Made by a program: the position numbers and the translations under genes. Below the pieces are notes generated by a model. That model did no database searches, was not told the DNA's origin, and saw nothing but the letters and a program-made list of their open reading frames with translations. A DNA stretch of 64,000 bases from a virus. The stretch's first letter is position 1. Every line of letters starts with the position of its first letter. The stretch spans positions 1-64,000 of IMG/VR virus record IMGVR_UViG_3300028920_000054. The stretch is one strand, 5' to 3'. This document shows, piece after piece, positions 39,437-48,541 of this stretch.

Positions 39437-40002
39437 TGGAAATAATAAACGGAATAGACATAAACACAGGAGCAACAGCGGCTTCACTTTCAGACATTGC
39501 TGCAAACGTTATCGGAATAACAGGCTACGCAACAGAAGCTTCTCTTTCCGAAGGTCTTGCTGGAATTATAGGTATAACAGGCTACTCAACGGAAGCTTCC
39601 GTCTCTGAAGTTGCCTCAAGTGCGATATCAATTAAAACAACAACAGACAAATTAGCCGGATCAATTGCCGCAAGTGCCACAACTGCAAGCTGGAACACAT
39701 CAGAAGCAAACATAGTTTCAATAGGGGCCAATGACACAAAATACAAACTTCATTCTCTCGTGGTAGACATGAACGCACTTCATGTTGGAGCCACCATTAC
39801 ACTCAGGATGTATTCTCAAATAAATGGGACAGAACGAAAGCTGTACGATGAAGACTATGTTGTTGGAACAGACCCAGATGGCGTGTGGCTTGTGGATGGA
39901 ACCGTTGGGATACACGAGGTGCTAAGAGTTTCCGCAGAAAGCAATGCGGCAACAGATGACGGTGCTTCAATACCATACGATTACATCCTTGAAGAAATGT
40001 AA
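39436..40002 (+). CDS. Structural protein with repeated glycine loop
   Basis: A 188-residue protein. Its N-terminus has a two-and-a-half-fold repeat (IIGITGYSTEASVSE, VIGITGYATEASLSE) of 24-26 residues; the rest is a beta sandwich (HSLVVDMNALHVGATITLRMYS, YIL...). The repeats resemble adhesin/fiber stalks. Likely a virion surface protein. Confidence 0.5.
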   Translation: MEIINGIDINTGATAASLSDIAANVIGITGYATEASLSEGLAGIIGITGYSTEASVSEVASSAISIKTTTDKLAGSIAASATTASWNTSEANIVSIGANDTKYKLHSLVVDMNALHVGATITLRMYSQINGTERKLYDEDYVVGTDPDGVWLVDGTVGIHEVLRVSAESNAATDDGASIPYDYILEEM

Positions 40003-40014
40003 TGGTGATGCACC

Positions 40015-40650
40015 ATGAGCGTAAATTATAACACCAAAAAACTCAAAAAGACAGCAGGGCGGTTTGGAGATTCCACAAACTATTTAGATATAGATGAAAG
40101 TGGGATACTTACCTTGGTTGGTGATGCAGAAAGAAACATAACGCTGCGTCCAGATATTCAATACGATGAAATAAATAAGGCGGTAGCTCCATCCCTTGAA
40201 TACTATGGACCACACACCTACTACTCGCTTCCTGTATGGAATGACGATGGTGAGGAAATTTTTGCCACACTAAACATACCACAGAGGTGGGATGGAACAA
40301 CGGCACCACGCATTCATTTACATACGGTACTCACAGGAACAGAGGTTATTGGGCACAAGTATAAACTAGAAGTTGCATATTCTGTATCAACTCCGTCTGG
40401 TTCTTTGGTAAGTCCTGCGTCGACGATAGCTTCAGCAGAAACAGCAATTGTTGATGGAAAAACTTCAGCGTATAGCTGTTATCTTACAGAAGTTGATATC
40501 GGAACAGGATTTAGTTGGGATGATACGCTGTCACTTAGAGTGAGAAGGGTGGACGCAACTGAAGCAACAAACCTTGATAATGAACTCGGGTTGCACGACT
40601 TTCACGTAGACTTTAAAAGAAACAGGCTTGGTGGTGATTGGGGTTATTAA
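40015..40650 (+). CDS. Structural protein, unknown
   Basis: A 211-residue protein, beta-rich through residues 60-200 (ATLNIPQRWDGTTAPRIHLHTVL, YKLEVAYSVSTPSG, FSWDDTLSLRVRRVD). No motif is diagnostic. It follows three genes of similar structural type and precedes the lysis-like cluster. Confidence 0.5.
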   Translation: MSVNYNTKKLKKTAGRFGDSTNYLDIDESGILTLVGDAERNITLRPDIQYDEINKAVAPSLEYYGPHTYYSLPVWNDDGEEIFATLNIPQRWDGTTAPRIHLHTVLTGTEVIGHKYKLEVAYSVSTPSGSLVSPASTIASAETAIVDGKTSAYSCYLTEVDIGTGFSWDDTLSLRVRRVDATEATNLDNELGLHDFHVDFKRNRLGGDWGY

Positions 40651-40685
40651 CTATGTCCATTCCGGTGGTTATAAAGGGGCACAAA

Positions 40686-40913
40686 ATGACGAGTAAGGTT
40701 TTCGGAATAATTTTCGGGACTGTTTTTGCTGGATTGATTGTGTGTTGGATTTCTAGTGTTTCCCATTCAACCGTTCAAAATAAAGTTGCTATTGCTGAAA
40801 CACGTCAAGAATTAAGGTCTGAAATGAAAGGAATAGCAAACACGCTTAATATACATTATGGGCTGTTAAAAGAAATACGGGACGACCAAAAGAAGCGAAA
40901 CGGTGGGTCATGA
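40686..40913 (+). CDS. Small membrane protein, possible holin or spanin component
   Basis: A 75-residue protein with one N-terminal transmembrane helix (KVFGIIFGTVFAGLIVCWI) and a charged helical C-terminus (AETRQELRSEMKGIANT). ATG 40686 is chosen for AAGGGG upstream; in-frame upstream starts lack it. Directly upstream of a lipoprotein and a lysozyme gene, it could be a holin or the inner-membrane part of a spanin-like pair. Confidence 0.55.
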   Translation: MTSKVFGIIFGTVFAGLIVCWISSVSHSTVQNKVAIAETRQELRSEMKGIANTLNIHYGLLKEIRDDQKKRNGGS

Positions 40914-41350
40914 AGAAATTTGTCACCACAACTATCTTAGTAGCGTTTTTGTTATCGGGGTGTGTTGCGATGCAGGTTATACCCGAAAGAAATACGTCGC
41001 TAGAGATTAAAACCATTGTACTTACAAACGAAGCAACGATGGATTCAAGCGGTGGCAAGGTCTTGGTATTGGAGGCAGAGGCAGATGGGTGGGCTTATAA
41101 GACAATGATATTTATAAGGAACCAAACCGTTTTAGTTGAATATATGCTTCAGACCAATCAATATGTTGTGCATGGAACAATGTTGGATAAGGATGGAAAT
41201 GGCTCTGTTGATGATTGGTACACATTGGTCAACAACGTTAAGATTGAAGTAAGTTCAGAAGACATTCAGGAATATTACGACAATAGCTTTTTGAAATTCG
41301 TTAGATATGTATCAAAAAACGGAACGCTTAATCGTGGTGAAGCGGCATGA
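40910..41350 (+). CDS. Lipoprotein of the lysis cluster
   Basis: A 146-residue protein with a type II signal peptide: MKKFVTTTILVAFLLSGC, lipobox LLSGC with Cys18. The mature part is beta-rich (SLEIKTIVLTNEATMDSSGG). It could be an outer-membrane spanin-like partner of the preceding membrane protein, but it is long and lacks the proline-rich linker of typical o-spanins. It implies a diderm host. Overlaps both neighbours by four bases. Confidence 0.65.
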   Translation: MKKFVTTTILVAFLLSGCVAMQVIPERNTSLEIKTIVLTNEATMDSSGGKVLVLEAEADGWAYKTMIFIRNQTVLVEYMLQTNQYVVHGTMLDKDGNGSVDDWYTLVNNVKIEVSSEDIQEYYDNSFLKFVRYVSKNGTLNRGEAA

Positions 41351-41805
41351 ACTACAAGAAAGTTAAAGAGTATATTTCTAACAACGAAGGTTGTAAGCAA
41401 AAACCCTACATGGATACCAAGGGATATTGGACGATAGGGAAGGGGCACAGGCTATTTGGTAAACCCTCAGATGAAATGATAAAAAGGGGAATTTCAGAAG
41501 AAGAAATAGAGAAATTGTTTCATCAAGACATACTCACAGCACACATGGCGTGTAAGAACGCATTTAACGGTTTTGATTCATTCCCTGAAGATGCAAAAAT
41601 AGTTTTAATGGACATGGCATTTAATATTGGTGAGGGGAGCGACACAAGAAAGACTGGGGTTGAGGGTTTTGACAACATGCAGAAAGCGGTTGAAGAAAAG
41701 AATTGGAACGAAGCGGCATGGCAAATGCTTGATTCAAAATACGCAAAAGAAGACGTGCCTGAACGGGCAATAAGGAATGCGTTGATACTAAGGAAAGTGA
41801 TATGA
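41347..41805 (+). CDS. Endolysin, GH24 (T4-type) lysozyme
   Basis: A 152-residue muramidase. The catalytic triad follows T4 lysozyme spacing: Glu14 (NNEG), Asp23 (MDT), Thr29 (YWTIGKGH), i.e. 9 and 6 residues apart. The C-terminal lobe has DMAFNIGEG and WQMLDSKYAK. No signal peptide, so a holin is needed for release. It overlaps the lipoprotein gene by four bases. Confidence 0.92.
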   Translation: MNYKKVKEYISNNEGCKQKPYMDTKGYWTIGKGHRLFGKPSDEMIKRGISEEEIEKLFHQDILTAHMACKNAFNGFDSFPEDAKIVLMDMAFNIGEGSDTRKTGVEGFDNMQKAVEEKNWNEAAWQMLDSKYAKEDVPERAIRNALILRKVI

Positions 41806-42365
41806 AAAACGACCTTTCTTTATATTTACCAGTTAGAAGTCAGATGCGAACCGGAGACCTATTACAGTGGCATTCTAACAGTGTCCTTGGGAAGATGATT
41901 CGTGCCAAAACACACAAAGACAGACCAAAATATGAAGTAGAAAACGATATAAACGTAAACCATTCATCTCTAGTTATATGCTTGAAGGAAGTAGAATCGG
42001 GTGACTTAAGAATACACACGAACGAAGCCATGGAAAAGGGAACAGTTCCCGCTTTTTTGTCGGTAAGGCTTCAACAGTTTGATGGCCACGTGTGGTGGTA
42101 TCCACTTAACGATGAAATAGAAGGAACTTTTAACGTAGACAGAGTTAAGATAGGACGAAATGCATTTGAATATCTTGGTGTTGGATATGATTATTGGGCA
42201 ATAGCAAAAAAACTTGTTAACATCAAAACGAGAATAGATATAAGAAAATTATTCTGCAATGAATATTGTAGCGTATGCTATGGGGTAAGGATGGGTGCTG
42301 TAGCACGAAGTCCAAATGCCATGCCTAGATTACACATACACAAAACACCAATAATGATTTTATAG
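41802..42365 (+). CDS. Permuted papain-like (NlpC/P60, YiiX-type) hydrolase
   Basis: A 187-residue protein. RTGDLLQWHSNSVLGKMIR with a following NHSSLVI (His) and KKLFCNEYCSVCYG (Cys in place of ...FICSE...) fits the circularly permuted NlpC/P60 order, in which the His precedes the Cys. Such enzymes cleave peptide or ester bonds in peptidoglycan or lipids. Located in the lysis cluster right after the lysozyme, it probably helps degrade the envelope or acts in delivery. Confidence 0.7.
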   Translation: MKNDLSLYLPVRSQMRTGDLLQWHSNSVLGKMIRAKTHKDRPKYEVENDINVNHSSLVICLKEVESGDLRIHTNEAMEKGTVPAFLSVRLQQFDGHVWWYPLNDEIEGTFNVDRVKIGRNAFEYLGVGYDYWAIAKKLVNIKTRIDIRKLFCNEYCSVCYGVRMGAVARSPNAMPRLHIHKTPIMIL

Positions 42366-42373
42366 GTGGAGTG

Positions 42374-42595
42374 ATGGAAGAAATAAGTTTTCTACAATGG
42401 TTGGCAAACGGTGGGTTGCAGGACTATCTTGAATTGGTAGTTAAAAACAACGCATTTCTTTTGGGTATTATATATGGCATTCCAAAATACTTTGCTGTGG
42501 TTTTAGGGAAACAGGGGGAAAACAAACTGATAGACTTGGTTGGTTTGGGGTGGAATACAGCGAAGGAATCATGGAAAGAACGTAAAAGCAAATAG
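42374..42595 (+). CDS. Small membrane-associated protein, possible holin
   Basis: A 73-residue protein with a hydrophobic central segment (NNAFLLGIIYGIPKYFAVVLGK), Gly-rich second half and a charged C-terminus. It follows the lysozyme and hydrolase, consistent with a holin-like role, but the sequence alone does not decide between this and the 40686 protein. ATG 42374 follows GTGGAG. Confidence 0.5.
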   Translation: MEEISFLQWLANGGLQDYLELVVKNNAFLLGIIYGIPKYFAVVLGKQGENKLIDLVGLGWNTAKESWKERKSK

Positions 42596-42614
42596 TTATG
42601 CAGGACATTAATTA

Positions 42615-45600
42615 ATGCAGTGGGTTTTTAAAGTAGGATATAAAAAACTTGTTCCTGATTTGACAACAAGACTGAAATATTGGTCTGACTGTCAACTAGT
42701 GGACATACGCCCTTCAGGGTTTTATCCTACTAAAGCGGGAAAGCACTTCTGCATTATTGAAGACGGGAAAGATTACTGGAAAGTTAGAAGCACTACCGAC
42801 TGGAAGTCCACGAAGAAAAGTGTTCTTGACCTGAAAAAATACCTTACAGTTGCAGATGCAAAGGGGAAGTATCCGTGGGATGCAGGATATAATGAAAACA
42901 CGGTTCCGAAGAGAAAGCGGGACTGGTTTATTGATTACAAATCACTGTTAGATAAAAAGCATATTACTGATTCGCAATTTGATGGAATTTACGATAAATC
43001 ATGGGAGGAAATAATCGTTCTTGAGGGTGACATTACGCAATTGCTTACTCATGAAGATGCAAAAACACGCTTGCAATCTATATATTCTGATAAGACCGGA
43101 ACCGTTGCACAAAACGGAGCTGGTGCAGGAACAGATGGGGCTTTTACTATAGGTGCGACCGGAGATTACGCAACCCTGACGTTGGCAGAAGCAGATATTG
43201 CGGCTCAACTCACTGGGGACTTAACCTTTGAACACCTTAATGAGCAAACCGCCATATCCTCATTGGTACAGTTTGACCTTGATACAAATGGACACCTATT
43301 AAAAATAACAGCATCACCTGGGGCGGAACACAACGGTGGTGCGTACGGGAATGGAGCAAGAATAGACAGGGGAACATATGATGATATCAGATGTCTTGAG
43401 ACTGTCGAGGGGAGCTTTGATGATTTAGAATTTTCAAATCTAGCTTTTGATGTTTCTGGGGCTGGGAATGACGGGTTGTTCTTGTCGAATGGAGCTAAAG
43501 GGGGAACGTGGACTGTAAACCGTTGTTTGTTTAAGGGGGGGTCTAGTTCTGTTAGTCTACTAAGGGTTTATTACAATGCAAAAAACGTAATATTGAAAAA
43601 CAATATTGTTTATGGAAACGATGGAACATATGGGGGAATTGTCCTAGAATCAATTTATGCTGGAAGCCATCAAGTGTATAACAATACTTGCGTTGGAAAT
43701 CGTTTTGGAATCAAACAAGATTACGCTTCAGAATCAACAACAACGATGGTTTTTAAAAATAATCTTTGTCAAGCCAATACGTCTGATTTCATTGATGATG
43801 GGGCTGGCTTTGGAACTACGGGTCACAATATTTCTGAGGACGATACAAGCCCTGACGCTTCATACCAAGAAAAAGACCTGCATACAAATTCCATATTTTT
43901 AGATTACGATAACAACGATTATCGTCTTAATTCTGCCGGAGATGCTACAAATCTTGCCATAGTTGATGACGGTGAAGACCTGTCTGTAATATTCACAGAT
44001 GACATTCAGGGGCAGACACGCTCAACTTGGTACATTGGGGCGAGCGAAATAGTCTCTAGCGAAGAAACAATAACCATAACACCTTCCATCGACGCCCTTG
44101 TTGCTAAAACATTTACCAAAACAGCCTCCCTTGACGCTCTTTTACAATCGGTCAGAACAGACACACTTTCAATAGACTCGTTGCTTTATGCAACCAAAAC
44201 GCAAGAAGTCTCGTTAGATTCGCTTTTGCAAGCAGTTAAAACAGGAGCGCTATCCATTGATTCGTTAGTTTCCGTTGCTAGAACAATAACCGTTTCCCTT
44301 GACTCTTTATTGGCGGTGGTCGGAACCGATACAGTTTTAATAGATGCTCTTTTACAATCAGCAAAGACACAGAAAGTTTCCTTGGATGCGCTTTTACAGG
44401 CGGTTAAAAGTGGTTCGCTGTCGATTGATGCGTTACTGCAATTAACAAAGACTAAAACGATTTCAATGGATACCCTGCTTAGTGCTGTTAAAACGGGTGA
44501 AACTTCCCTAGATTCTATGCTTGCAGTCGTTGGGACTAAGACTGTTTCAATAGACACGCTTATTCAGGCAGTTAAGGAAGGTGTTCTGTCCATAGATACT
44601 TTGATTCAGGCAACAAAAACAACTTCGGCTTCGATAGACTCGTTATTGCAAGACAGCAAAAGCAATACGGTTTCTTTAGATTCAATGTTACGGGCAGTAA
44701 AAAGCGGAACCACTTCACTTGATTCTATTCTTGCTGTAATCGGAACAAAAACTATTTCACTTGATGCGCTGTTAAGCGCTACAAAAACAGGAACGCTTTC
44801 GATAGATTCATTGATACAAGCAGTTGGAACAAAGACGGTTTCAATGGATGCATTGTTGCAAGAAGTTAAGTCTGGAACATTGTCGTTAGATGTGTTCCTT
44901 GAGGCAACACAAACCAAGGAACTTTATTTAGACGCTCTTATAGAAGCAGTAAAGTCTGGTGTCGTTTCGTTAGATACCATTTTGTCTTCAGGCTTATCTA
45001 ACACCATTTCGTTAGACGTTCTTTTACAAGCAGTAAAAACCAACACGATATCGCTAGACACTTTAATGCTGTTGGCTAAAACGCAGACAGTCTCAATCGA
45101 CACCATTCTGGCTGTCGCTAACAGCGTTGGAATATCGGTTGACGCACTTTTAGAGGCAAGCAAGGCGAACACCATTTCACTAGATTCGTTGTTACAGGCA
45201 GTAAAGAGTGGCGTGGTTTCCATAGACGCTATATTGGCAGGTGGAACAGGAATAATTCTTTCACTCGATGCTCTTTTACAAAGCACCAAAACCGGGGTTG
45301 TTTCAATAGATTCATTGGTTCAGGTTGCAAAGACAGATTCTACCATGCTTGATTCTATTATATCAATGACAATGGAATCGACTTCTGTGCTTGACGCTTT
45401 TATTCAAAAAGCACAGACATCTTATGTTTCGATAGACACGTTGTTGCAGTCTGTCAAAACAAAAATACTTTCGATTGATGCCCTGTTAAGTCTAGTAAAA
45501 TCGGTTTCAGTTTCGATAGACAGTCTTTTGATGGCAACCAAAGATGAAGTTCTGTCCATTGATGCCTTGATACAGGCTTCTTATGGCAAGACGCTTGATG

Positions 45601-46337
45601 TGGACGCACTGTTACAAGCAACCAAAGAAGGAACCACTTCTTTAGATGCGGTTATATTTTTGGTTGGTGGTCTTTCTGTTTCATTAGACGCACTATTGAT
45701 GGCAGTAAAGAACGAAACCTTATCGTTGGATACGCTTATACAGATAACCCAAACAGAAACGGTTTCTATTGACGCTCTTTTAGGTGCAGAAAAGACCGGA
45801 TTGATTTCGTTGGATTCGTTGCTTAAAATGGCAAAGACCAATTCGGTATCAATAGATTCGTTGTTGCAGTCTTCAAAAGAAGGTTTTGTTTCGATTGACA
45901 CAATTATATCTCTTGTTTTTGTAAACAACATGTCTGTTTCTCTAGACAGTATGGTGGCATTGTTACAAACCAATCAGATTTCCATTGATGCCCTTATTCA
46001 AGCCGTTGGAACGGAAACTGTTTCGCTTGATACCTTATTGCAGGCAACAAACACAAGCACCGCCGTTATGGACGTTCTAATGTCTGCATCAAGAACAGGA
46101 ACTGCGGTAATAGATTCGCTGATTCAAAAGGGATACACCGGATACGCCCTTATTGATGCGATAATAGGCCACTTCCAAAGGGTTAGTCTTGATGTTTCGA
46201 TAAAGCCTGCCGGATGGGTATTGCCATTCAGGTCGATGGCAGAAGCACCATGGAGAAATAGGGTAGTTTCATCAGAAGGAAGAAACATGTATGTATCCGC
46301 ACCGGGTCGGACGAGAATAGTTTATAGTAATAATTAA
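42615..46337 (+). CDS. Beta-helix virion protein with about 50 tandem 14-residue repeats
   Basis: A 1240-residue protein. Residues 1-150 are an N-terminal domain without recognised motif; 165-460 form a right-handed beta-helix region with N/G-rich turns (VILKNNIVYGNDG, MVFKNNLCQANTSD) like pectate-lyase/fiber proteins. Residues 491 to about 1195 are the 14-residue repeat array (see separate entry). The C-terminus (SIKPAGW to SNN) is a short tail-type end. It lies between the lysis-like genes and the head-tail connectors; probably an elongated fiber or stalk on the virion. Confidence 0.75.
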   Translation: MQWVFKVGYKKLVPDLTTRLKYWSDCQLVDIRPSGFYPTKAGKHFCIIEDGKDYWKVRSTTDWKSTKKSVLDLKKYLTVADAKGKYPWDAGYNENTVPKRKRDWFIDYKSLLDKKHITDSQFDGIYDKSWEEIIVLEGDITQLLTHEDAKTRLQSIYSDKTGTVAQNGAGAGTDGAFTIGATGDYATLTLAEADIAAQLTGDLTFEHLNEQTAISSLVQFDLDTNGHLLKITASPGAEHNGGAYGNGARIDRGTYDDIRCLETVEGSFDDLEFSNLAFDVSGAGNDGLFLSNGAKGGTWTVNRCLFKGGSSSVSLLRVYYNAKNVILKNNIVYGNDGTYGGIVLESIYAGSHQVYNNTCVGNRFGIKQDYASESTTTMVFKNNLCQANTSDFIDDGAGFGTTGHNISEDDTSPDASYQEKDLHTNSIFLDYDNNDYRLNSAGDATNLAIVDDGEDLSVIFTDDIQGQTRSTWYIGASEIVSSEETITITPSIDALVAKTFTKTASLDALLQSVRTDTLSIDSLLYATKTQEVSLDSLLQAVKTGALSIDSLVSVARTITVSLDSLLAVVGTDTVLIDALLQSAKTQKVSLDALLQAVKSGSLSIDALLQLTKTKTISMDTLLSAVKTGETSLDSMLAVVGTKTVSIDTLIQAVKEGVLSIDTLIQATKTTSASIDSLLQDSKSNTVSLDSMLRAVKSGTTSLDSILAVIGTKTISLDALLSATKTGTLSIDSLIQAVGTKTVSMDALLQEVKSGTLSLDVFLEATQTKELYLDALIEAVKSGVVSLDTILSSGLSNTISLDVLLQAVKTNTISLDTLMLLAKTQTVSIDTILAVANSVGISVDALLEASKANTISLDSLLQAVKSGVVSIDAILAGGTGIILSLDALLQSTKTGVVSIDSLVQVAKTDSTMLDSIISMTMESTSVLDAFIQKAQTSYVSIDTLLQSVKTKILSIDALLSLVKSVSVSIDSLLMATKDEVLSIDALIQASYGKTLDVDALLQATKEGTTSLDAVIFLVGGLSVSLDALLMAVKNETLSLDTLIQITQTETVSIDALLGAEKTGLISLDSLLKMAKTNSVSIDSLLQSSKEGFVSIDTIISLVFVNNMSVSLDSMVALLQTNQISIDALIQAVGTETVSLDTLLQATNTSTAVMDVLMSASRTGTAVIDSLIQKGYTGYALIDAIIGHFQRVSLDVSIKPAGWVLPFRSMAEAPWRNRVVSSEGRNMYVSAPGRTRIVYSNN
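44085..46196 (+). repeat. Tandem 42-bp (14-codon) repeat array, about 50 copies
   Basis: Each unit reads (S/V)(I/L/V)D(A/S/T)LL-x-(A/S)-x-K-T-x-x-(L/I/V), for example SLDSLLQAVKTGAL and SIDTLIQAVKEGVL. The Asp at position 3 is constant in all units. One unit has 16 residues and one 12. DNA copies are diverged, so selection acts on the protein and not on the DNA. The frame is continuous across all units. Confidence 0.9.
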
Positions 46338-46357
46338 AGCATTACAGGAGGTTAGCA

Positions 46358-46864
46358 ATGGCGAGCACCATCCAGATACACGAAATGAGCGGGTTAACAA
46401 CCGGTACGGACAAAACTTCAGGAACGGTAAGATTTAAACTAGCGGACAACGCTACGGTAGATACTTCCAATCCGTTGGTTGTTCCTGCTGCCGGAAGTGA
46501 TTATTCGTACACAAAACAGCTAAGGGCATATATGGAAGCACCCCCAAGTTCTTCCGTATCAAACTTAAAATGGTATTCAGACGGATTCAATTCCTTCGGA
46601 ACCGGAATAACAGTAAATGCCCTGAATAAAGGAACCACGTGGGTTGCTAATTATGAAACGGAAGCAACCGGAGGGGCAGACCTTTTCAGTTATGCTTCAG
46701 GAACACCGCTTGATGGCGACACAACCGATGCGGGACCATTTACATTGTCAGATGACGATTCTTACATAGGGGATTTGATACTCTTGCAGATGATTGTAGC
46801 ATCAACAGCCACTAACGGAGTTAAGTCTGCGGAAACATTGACATTTTCATTCGATGAAGTTTAA
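46358..46864 (+). CDS. Structural protein, unknown
   Basis: A 168-residue beta-rich protein (MASTIQIHEMSGLTTGTDKTSGTVRFKLADN; LKWYSDGFNSFGTGITVNALNKG). The Thr/Ser-rich sandwich style matches virion surface domains. AGGAGG precedes ATG. It follows the repeat protein and precedes the connector genes. Confidence 0.5.
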   Translation: MASTIQIHEMSGLTTGTDKTSGTVRFKLADNATVDTSNPLVVPAAGSDYSYTKQLRAYMEAPPSSSVSNLKWYSDGFNSFGTGITVNALNKGTTWVANYETEATGGADLFSYASGTPLDGDTTDAGPFTLSDDDSYIGDLILLQMIVASTATNGVKSAETLTFSFDEV

Positions 46865-46880
46865 TTAAAGGCCGGGAATT

Positions 46881-47177
46881 ATGCAGAAAAACTATGTTTG
46901 GGAAGCTGAAAGGTCAGACGGAACCATTGTTGCAAAAGGTGAAAACCTTGAGGATTGTGTAAGGTTTTCTCTTATTCCATTTAGTTTCGGATTGCAGAGA
47001 TTCGATCTGATAGGAATTAAAATGAAACGCAGATTCTGTCGTGGATTTATAAATGCCCTTGGTGGGGGATACAAAGATTATCTTCACTGCATAGTGTGCG
47101 ATGGCTTTAGGGTGTGGGTAAGTTATAAAAGTGGAAGGGTTTGGATTTTACCTGAAGACTATGAACTTAGGCTGTAG
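46881..47177 (+). CDS. Small hypothetical protein
   Basis: A 98-residue protein. It has a WEAERSDGTIVAKGENLEDC start (a pattern of small phage proteins describing a data-entry-like strand pair), a hydrophobic centre and a basic C-terminus (WVSYKSGRVWILPEDYEL). No family is recognised. AAGG precedes ATG at 46881. Confidence 0.5.
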   Translation: MQKNYVWEAERSDGTIVAKGENLEDCVRFSLIPFSFGLQRFDLIGIKMKRRFCRGFINALGGGYKDYLHCIVCDGFRVWVSYKSGRVWILPEDYELRL

Positions 47178-47187
47178 GGGATAGGTT

Positions 47188-47514
47188 ATGGCATTTGGAG
47201 CAAAACAATCAAGTGAATTGTATTATGTACTGTTTGACTTTGATGAAGACCTTAATCCTACAGATTCAGATGGGACTTCTCTTGCCACGGATAGTCTTGC
47301 GTCTATTGCTACAGTATCTGTTGTTGACCAGAATACAGGGTATTCGTTTGCAACCCTTGTGGACACTTCAAAGAACTCTGTTGATTCTACAAGGGCGTGG
47401 GTGTGGGTTAAGGATGGGACTTCAGGGCACAATTATAAAATAACGGTGCTGGTTCTTACGAATTCAAATGCAAAGTATGAAATGGATGGAATTTTACCAG
47501 TGAGGGATAAGTAA
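47188..47514 (+). CDS. Small structural/connector-associated protein
   Basis: A 108-residue beta-rich protein (YVLFDFDEDLNPTDSDGTSLAT; WVWVKDGTSGHNYKITVLVLTNSNAKYEMDGILPVRD). The N-terminal pattern resembles small neck-region proteins. It overlaps the following connector gene by one base. Confidence 0.5.
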   Translation: MAFGAKQSSELYYVLFDFDEDLNPTDSDGTSLATDSLASIATVSVVDQNTGYSFATLVDTSKNSVDSTRAWVWVKDGTSGHNYKITVLVLTNSNAKYEMDGILPVRDK

Positions 47515-47984
47515 TGCCGACTGTAGATTCAACAAACTCATATAGAACTATAGCACAGATAGACACATATTGTGAAAACCATGGACTCACTGAGTGGGCA
47601 GACGCCTCAAACTATGACAAAGAAACTGCCGCCTTAAGGGGCATGGCTTACATAGAATCAAAAATGTATAAGGGGCAGAAATATTCAAGCACCCAAGACA
47701 GAAAATGGCCACGGATAAATGCCACGGATGAAGACAATGTTGTGATAGATTATTCTACGATTCCCGATGCTATAGCAAACGCTCAATGCCGTGCGGCCTA
47801 TGAAGAAATTGTCAGTCCCGGAATTTTGCAACCAAACCTTTCGAGGGATTCGTTTACAAGCAGAGAAAAAATTGACGTGATAGATATAAGCTATGAACCG
47901 GGAAGAAACAAAACGGCATTTCAAGTAATAGATGGATACTTAAGGGGGTATCTGTTGCAAACCGGAACGCTAATAAGGTGTTAG
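47514..47984 (+). CDS. Head-tail connector (DnaT-like gp6-type)
   Basis: A 156-residue protein. It starts PTVDSTNSYRTIAQIDTYCENHGLTEWADA, then SNYDKETAALRGMAYIESKMYKG, and RAAYEEIVSPGILQP, a typical all-helical connector module annotated in many phages as DnaT-like or gp6-like head-tail connector 1. It would form the ring below the portal. AAAGG-type spacing; overlaps upstream gene by one base. Confidence 0.7.
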   Translation: MPTVDSTNSYRTIAQIDTYCENHGLTEWADASNYDKETAALRGMAYIESKMYKGQKYSSTQDRKWPRINATDEDNVVIDYSTIPDAIANAQCRAAYEEIVSPGILQPNLSRDSFTSREKIDVIDISYEPGRNKTAFQVIDGYLRGYLLQTGTLIRC

Positions 47985-47993
47985 GAGAAAATC

Positions 47994-48185
47994 ATGGGTA
48001 TAACTTCAGAAGCAGCCCTTAAAAGGGGTTTGATTGCGGCGAACGAAAGAATAGCATCACTTGAAAAGTTGGTGAAGTTTTTTGAAGAAAAGGCCATTCA
48101 AGAAGAAGCATTAAAAGAAGAAGCACAGAAAAACCTTTACGACTTGGTTAAGAAGATAGAAAAGAAAGCCAAAAAAGACGAATAA
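47994..48185 (+). CDS. Small coiled-coil protein
   Basis: A 63-residue protein, almost entirely one charged helix (NERIASLEKLVKFFEEKAIQEEALKEEAQKNLYDLVKK). RBS AGGAGA precedes ATG 47994. It overlaps the next gene by one base. Position among connectors suggests a small neck or assembly factor. Confidence 0.55.
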   Translation: MGITSEAALKRGLIAANERIASLEKLVKFFEEKAIQEEALKEEAQKNLYDLVKKIEKKAKKDE

Positions 48186-48541
48186 TGGATTACGATGCCA
48201 TTGCAACCAAAGCAAACGCTTTAATAGTAAAATATGGTGGAGATGTTGTTCTAACACAGACATCGCTTTCTTCAACATATTCTACGCTTACACATTCGTA
48301 TACCAAGACCACAAAAACGTATTCGTGTAAGGGCGTTTCAAGGGAACATTCAAAAGGTTTATTGCCTGCATCATTGGGAGTTGGTTCGGATGAAGACTTT
48401 TTGTTACCTGCGTCTTTGGCAGTAGCTCCGGTTCCAAACGATACGATGACATTTAGCGATGTAACATACTATATAGATAGGGTAAGGCCGGTGGCCCCCG
48501 GTGGAACAACATTGCTTTACAAGGTATGGGTTAAGGGATGA
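48185..48541 (+). CDS. Head closure / head-tail joining protein
   Basis: A 118-residue protein (MDYDAIATKANALIVKYGGDVVLTQ ...; PVPNDTMTFSDVTYYIDRVRPVAPGGTTLLYKVWVKG). The final VAPG..(T/V)L.Y...VKG pattern is typical of head closure proteins (gp16/Phage_connect family) of siphophages. It lies between connector 1 and the gp10-like neck protein. Overlaps the next gene by four bases. Confidence 0.65.
   Translation: MDYDAIATKANALIVKYGGDVVLTQTSLSSTYSTLTHSYTKTTKTYSCKGVSREHSKGLLPASLGVGSDEDFLLPASLAVAPVPNDTMTFSDVTYYIDRVRPVAPGGTTLLYKVWVKG

Noticed and set aside
44186-45973. Several minus-strand frames within the repeat gene
   Set aside because: They are shadows of the repeats on the opposite strand, with the same periodicity and no start signals.
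44085-46196. CRISPR-like or DNA-level repeat array
   Set aside because: The 42-bp spacing is that of codons: units are diverged at DNA level, there are no spacers, and one long reading frame runs through them all.
47195-47443. Overlapping plus-strand frame of Leu/Gln-rich composition
   Set aside because: It is out of frame with the 47188 gene, whose translation is balanced and has good spacing to its neighbours.
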